A stretch of 64,000 nt of DNA. It comes from Sediminibacterium sp051860225. GTDB taxonomy: Bacteria > Bacteroidota > Bacteroidia > Chitinophagales > Chitinophagaceae. Each line of letters begins with the position of its first letter. Positions within the stretch are counted from its first letter, which is position 1. Below the pieces are notes generated by a model that did no database searches, was not told the origin of the DNA, and saw only the letters and a list, made by a program, of their open reading frames with translations. Of the stretch, positions 62,181 to 64,000 are shown in pieces. The stretch is from NCBI RefSeq assembly GCF_051860225.1, contig NZ_JBHYEI010000002.1, forward strand, positions 558,001 to 622,000, read 5' to 3'. The translations under genes and the position numbers were made by a program.

Positions 62181-62975
62181 TTATACAGCAACTGGTGCTT
62201 TTATTGCGGGATGGCACTGATAATTTTCCAAAGTAAAATCAGCAAAATCAAAATCAAAAATATTAGTAACGGTTGGATTTAATTTCATAATTGGTAAAGG
62301 GTAAGGCTCCCTACTCAACTGTAAATTCACTTGCTCTAAATGATTATTGTAAATATGTACATCTCCAAAACTGTGAACAAAATCTCCATATTGCAAACCA
62401 GTTACTTGGGCCATCATCATCGTTAGCAATGCATAAGATGCAATATTAAAAGGCACCCCTAGAAAAACATCAGCACTGCGTTGATATAGTTGACAACTCA
62501 ATTTGCCATCCGCTACATAAAATTGAAATAAACTATGACAAGGCATTAATGCCATTTGAGCAAGTTCTCCTACATTCCAAGCGCTTACAATCATTCTTCT
62601 ACTGTCGGGGTTATGTTTTAATTGATATAAAACATCTGCAATTTGATCGATTACTTTTCCATCTGCCCCTTCCCAACTGCGCCATTGTTTACCATATACT
62701 GGTCCTAAATCACCGTTTTCATTAGCCCATTCATTCCAAATGCTCACCCCATGATCGGTTAAGTATTTAGTATTGGTATCCCCCTTTAAAAACCAAAGTA
62801 ATTCGTAAATAATACTTTTTAAGTGCAATTTTTTGGTAGTTACTAACGGGAATCCTTTTGCTAAATCAAAGCGCATTTGATAACCAAAGCAACTGATTGT
62901 GCCTGTACCAGTTCGATCCGTTTTTGCTACCCCGTTGGCTAAAATATGTTTTAATAAATCATGATACTGTTGCAT
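62181..62975 (-). CDS. thyA: Thymidylate synthase
   Basis: 264 aa from ATG 62975 (MQQYHDLLKHILANG). This is the E. coli length and places the nucleophile Cys at 146 in MPCHSLFQFY. Start chosen because the longer frame to 63014 runs over the hairpin at 62993-63015. Other motifs: RTGTGT (substrate Arg), LLWFLKGDTN, RRMIVSAWN and GDVHIYNNHLEQ. It makes dTMP from dUMP with methylene-THF, producing the dihydrofolate used by FolA. Confidence 0.97.
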   Translation of the reverse strand: MQQYHDLLKHILANGVAKTDRTGTGTISCFGYQMRFDLAKGFPLVTTKKLHLKSIIYELLWFLKGDTNTKYLTDHGVSIWNEWANENGDLGPVYGKQWRSWEGADGKVIDQIADVLYQLKHNPDSRRMIVSAWNVGELAQMALMPCHSLFQFYVADGKLSCQLYQRSADVFLGVPFNIASYALLTMMMAQVTGLQYGDFVHSFGDVHIYNNHLEQVNLQLSREPYPLPIMKLNPTVTNIFDFDFADFTLENYQCHPAIKAPVAV

Positions 62976-62992
62976 ACACAAATTAACAACGA

Positions 62993-63015
62993 AATGGCCG
63001 CATTTTGCGGCCATT
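62993..63015 (-). terminator. Hairpin terminator between the beta-barrel gene and thyA
   Basis: Nine-bp arms AATGGCCGC (62993-63001) and GCGGCCATT (63007-63015) around a 5-base loop, 33 bp after the stop of the minus-strand gene at 63048 and 18 bp before thyA. GC-rich stem; a short T run follows. Confidence 0.7.
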
Positions 63016-63047
63016 AATAGTGCTGTGCAGAAATTGTGATTATTCCG

Positions 63048-63707
63048 CTACTTTTTTTGAATCAATTTATTAAAGCTCAAAAACCAACCCATATTACTTA
63101 CATGGGTATCGAAGCTGCCAAATTTGCCTTGAACACTTAACCCAAAACCAATGCTACCACGCAAAGAAAATTGGTTAAAGCTGCTTCTTATCTCACTATT
63201 TGCTCCCCCACTAAAACTATATTTTTGGACATTACTATAAGTACTATACACTGCTGGCAAAGCTGCTTGCATAAAAAAAGCTACTGAATTTCGTTTATTA
63301 AAGCTCAGATAATAACGAGTGATTGGTGTAATACCTAAATCAAAGTTATTGATCATTTCTTTTACTTGCATGGGAGGTGGTATTCCTGGACCCGGTCCAA
63401 TCACCATTGGGTAGGTTTCGTAATTTCTGCGTTCTGTATGGGCCCCTGCAATACCCATCACTCCAATCATCCAATTCTGTTGAACAAATTTTCCATACAT
63501 TGGAGCTAATAGGATACCAAGATTCGTATTTCCTTTTGTAATAGAGATATCGGTATAAGACCCCATCATATCCGAGTAAACTGGTGAAATACCTATGCCC
63601 AAAAACGATTTCCCCTTATTGAAATGCTGGTAAGTTGGTTTTTCGGTTTGAGCAAAGCTAAAACAAGTAATAGCCGATGATAACAAAAGCATCCATCCTT
63701 TCTTCAT
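63048..63707 (-). CDS. Exported outer-membrane beta-barrel-like protein
   Basis: 219 aa from ATG 63707 (MKKGWMLLLSSAITCFSFAQ), signal ending near residue 20; ATG 63713 is the other choice. Alternating hydrophobic strands with glycine and aromatic ends (FLGIGISPVYSDMM, GLSVQGKFGSFDTHVSNMGWFLSFNKL) suggest a small beta-barrel. No named family recognised. A terminator lies directly downstream. Confidence 0.7.
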   Translation of the reverse strand: MKKGWMLLLSSAITCFSFAQTEKPTYQHFNKGKSFLGIGISPVYSDMMGSYTDISITKGNTNLGILLAPMYGKFVQQNWMIGVMGIAGAHTERRNYETYPMVIGPGPGIPPPMQVKEMINNFDLGITPITRYYLSFNKRNSVAFFMQAALPAVYSTYSNVQKYSFSGGANSEIRSSFNQFSLRGSIGFGLSVQGKFGSFDTHVSNMGWFLSFNKLIQKK

Positions 63708-63767
63708 AAACATTTTTTTACATAAGAGTCTATGAAGAATAAAACTGTTGCACCATTCAAATAAAAA

Positions 63768-64000
63768 TTAACCCTTTCTTCTATCTAATTCCTTTTTGAT
63801 TAAAGATAATTCACGTCCGGTTTGGCCAGCAACACTTGAGTTTTCTTTTGCTCTGCGCATTAAATATGGAATTACATCTTTAATGGGACCAAATGGTAAA
63901 TACTTGCTCACGTTAAATCCCTCTTTGGCTAAATTAAATGTAATATTATCACTCATTCCATATAACTGAGAAAAATGTACATGGGAGTGATTATGAGGCA
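63768..64000 (-). CDS. Proline dehydrogenase, C-terminal part (cut by window edge)
   Basis: The minus-strand frame is open to the right edge; the visible C-terminal 77 residues end in stop at 63768. The stretch HVHFSQLYGMSDNITFNLAKEGFNVSKYLPFGP followed by VIPYLMRRAKENSSVAGQTGREL is the C-terminal helix signature of proline dehydrogenase (PRODH), with the LxxRRAxEN(S)S flavin/substrate motif. It oxidises proline to pyrroline-5-carboxylate. The ATG at 63956 is an internal Met, not the start. Confidence 0.9.
   Translation of the reverse strand, partial: PHNHSHVHFSQLYGMSDNITFNLAKEGFNVSKYLPFGPIKDVIPYLMRRAKENSSVAGQTGRELSLIKKELDRRKG

Noticed and set aside
62976..63014. N-terminal extension of thyA
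   Set aside because: It would code through a GC-rich hairpin and give a non-standard N-terminus; the 264-aa form matches the family exactly.

Overview
The window looks like a chromosomal segment of a Bacteroidota bacterium, most likely family Chitinophagaceae (Sediminibacterium-like; the genus is an inference). The base composition is AT-rich. Most starts lack a strong Shine-Dalgarno. Several intergenic regions carry the Bacteroidota -7 element TAnnTTTG, three with a TTG 18-20 nt upstream. The protein set is typical of the phylum: a TonB-dependent receptor with an N-terminal CarboxypepD_reg domain, many signal-peptide and lipobox proteins, SurE/LpxB, DUF2807, DUF4199 and DUF6728-like proteins, and an Mrp without CxxC. 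I see no rRNA, tRNA, CRISPR array, insertion sequence or prophage. No gap between genes exceeds 300 bases.

Layout. 0-8 kb: partial DUF2807 lipoprotein, guaA, a periplasmic-binding-fold protein, then a DNA-repair/hydrolase run (DUF2256, Lhr-type helicase, PdeM nuclease, HDAC-fold hydrolase). 7.6-20.4 kb: OsmC, an XRE/S24 regulator with two operators, an M14 peptidase, surE, and an inverted sensor/repressor pair (blaR1-like/blaI) ahead of lpxB, then a penicillin-acylase-family enzyme and divergent metX/metZ. 20.4-25.3 kb: a minus-strand stress and membrane set (P-type ATPase, coiled-coil lipoprotein, CsbD, DUF4199, TRIC-like channel, DoxX). 25.3-36.5 kb: accessory region with a CbbR-like LysR regulator divergent from an SbtA bicarbonate-transporter operon, a TonB receptor, a YozG/DUF2975 pair, a pentapeptide-repeat protein, a DUF1905-like protein, an OprO/P porin, a metal-motif AraC regulator, PCD and a beta-lactamase-fold lipoprotein. 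36.6-48.7 kb: MFS/Gfo-Idh pair, cmk, fasciclin, GDPD, PaiB-like protein, BBP2 porin, mrp, hydroxyacyl-CoA dehydrogenase, EamA, ribD, prmC. 48.6-64 kb: ExbB/ExbD, SPFH, pepT, SlyD-like PPIase, fmt, then a tight minus-strand run reading thyA-folA-membrane protein-methyltransferase-pntAA-pntAB-pntB-rRNA methyltransferase-LysM-rhodanese/thioredoxin. The right edge cuts a proline dehydrogenase.

Most interesting loci. (1) An 827-aa M56 (BlaR1-like) membrane protein carries an intact-looking Amidase_3 domain, a plug-like segment and a TonB C-terminal domain. Its BlaI partner sits beside three 16-bp palindromes on an exact 20-bp period, between blaI and lpxB. This could be a cell-wall sensing circuit that also reaches lipid A synthesis. 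(2) A LysR (CbbR-like)/SbtA operon includes a 168-aa protein resembling a beta-carbonic anhydrase whose zinc ligands appear lost. (3) The regulator/DUF2975 pair has a promoter in which two ATAAATTTAT sites occupy the -33 to -7 region, a readable autoregulation module.
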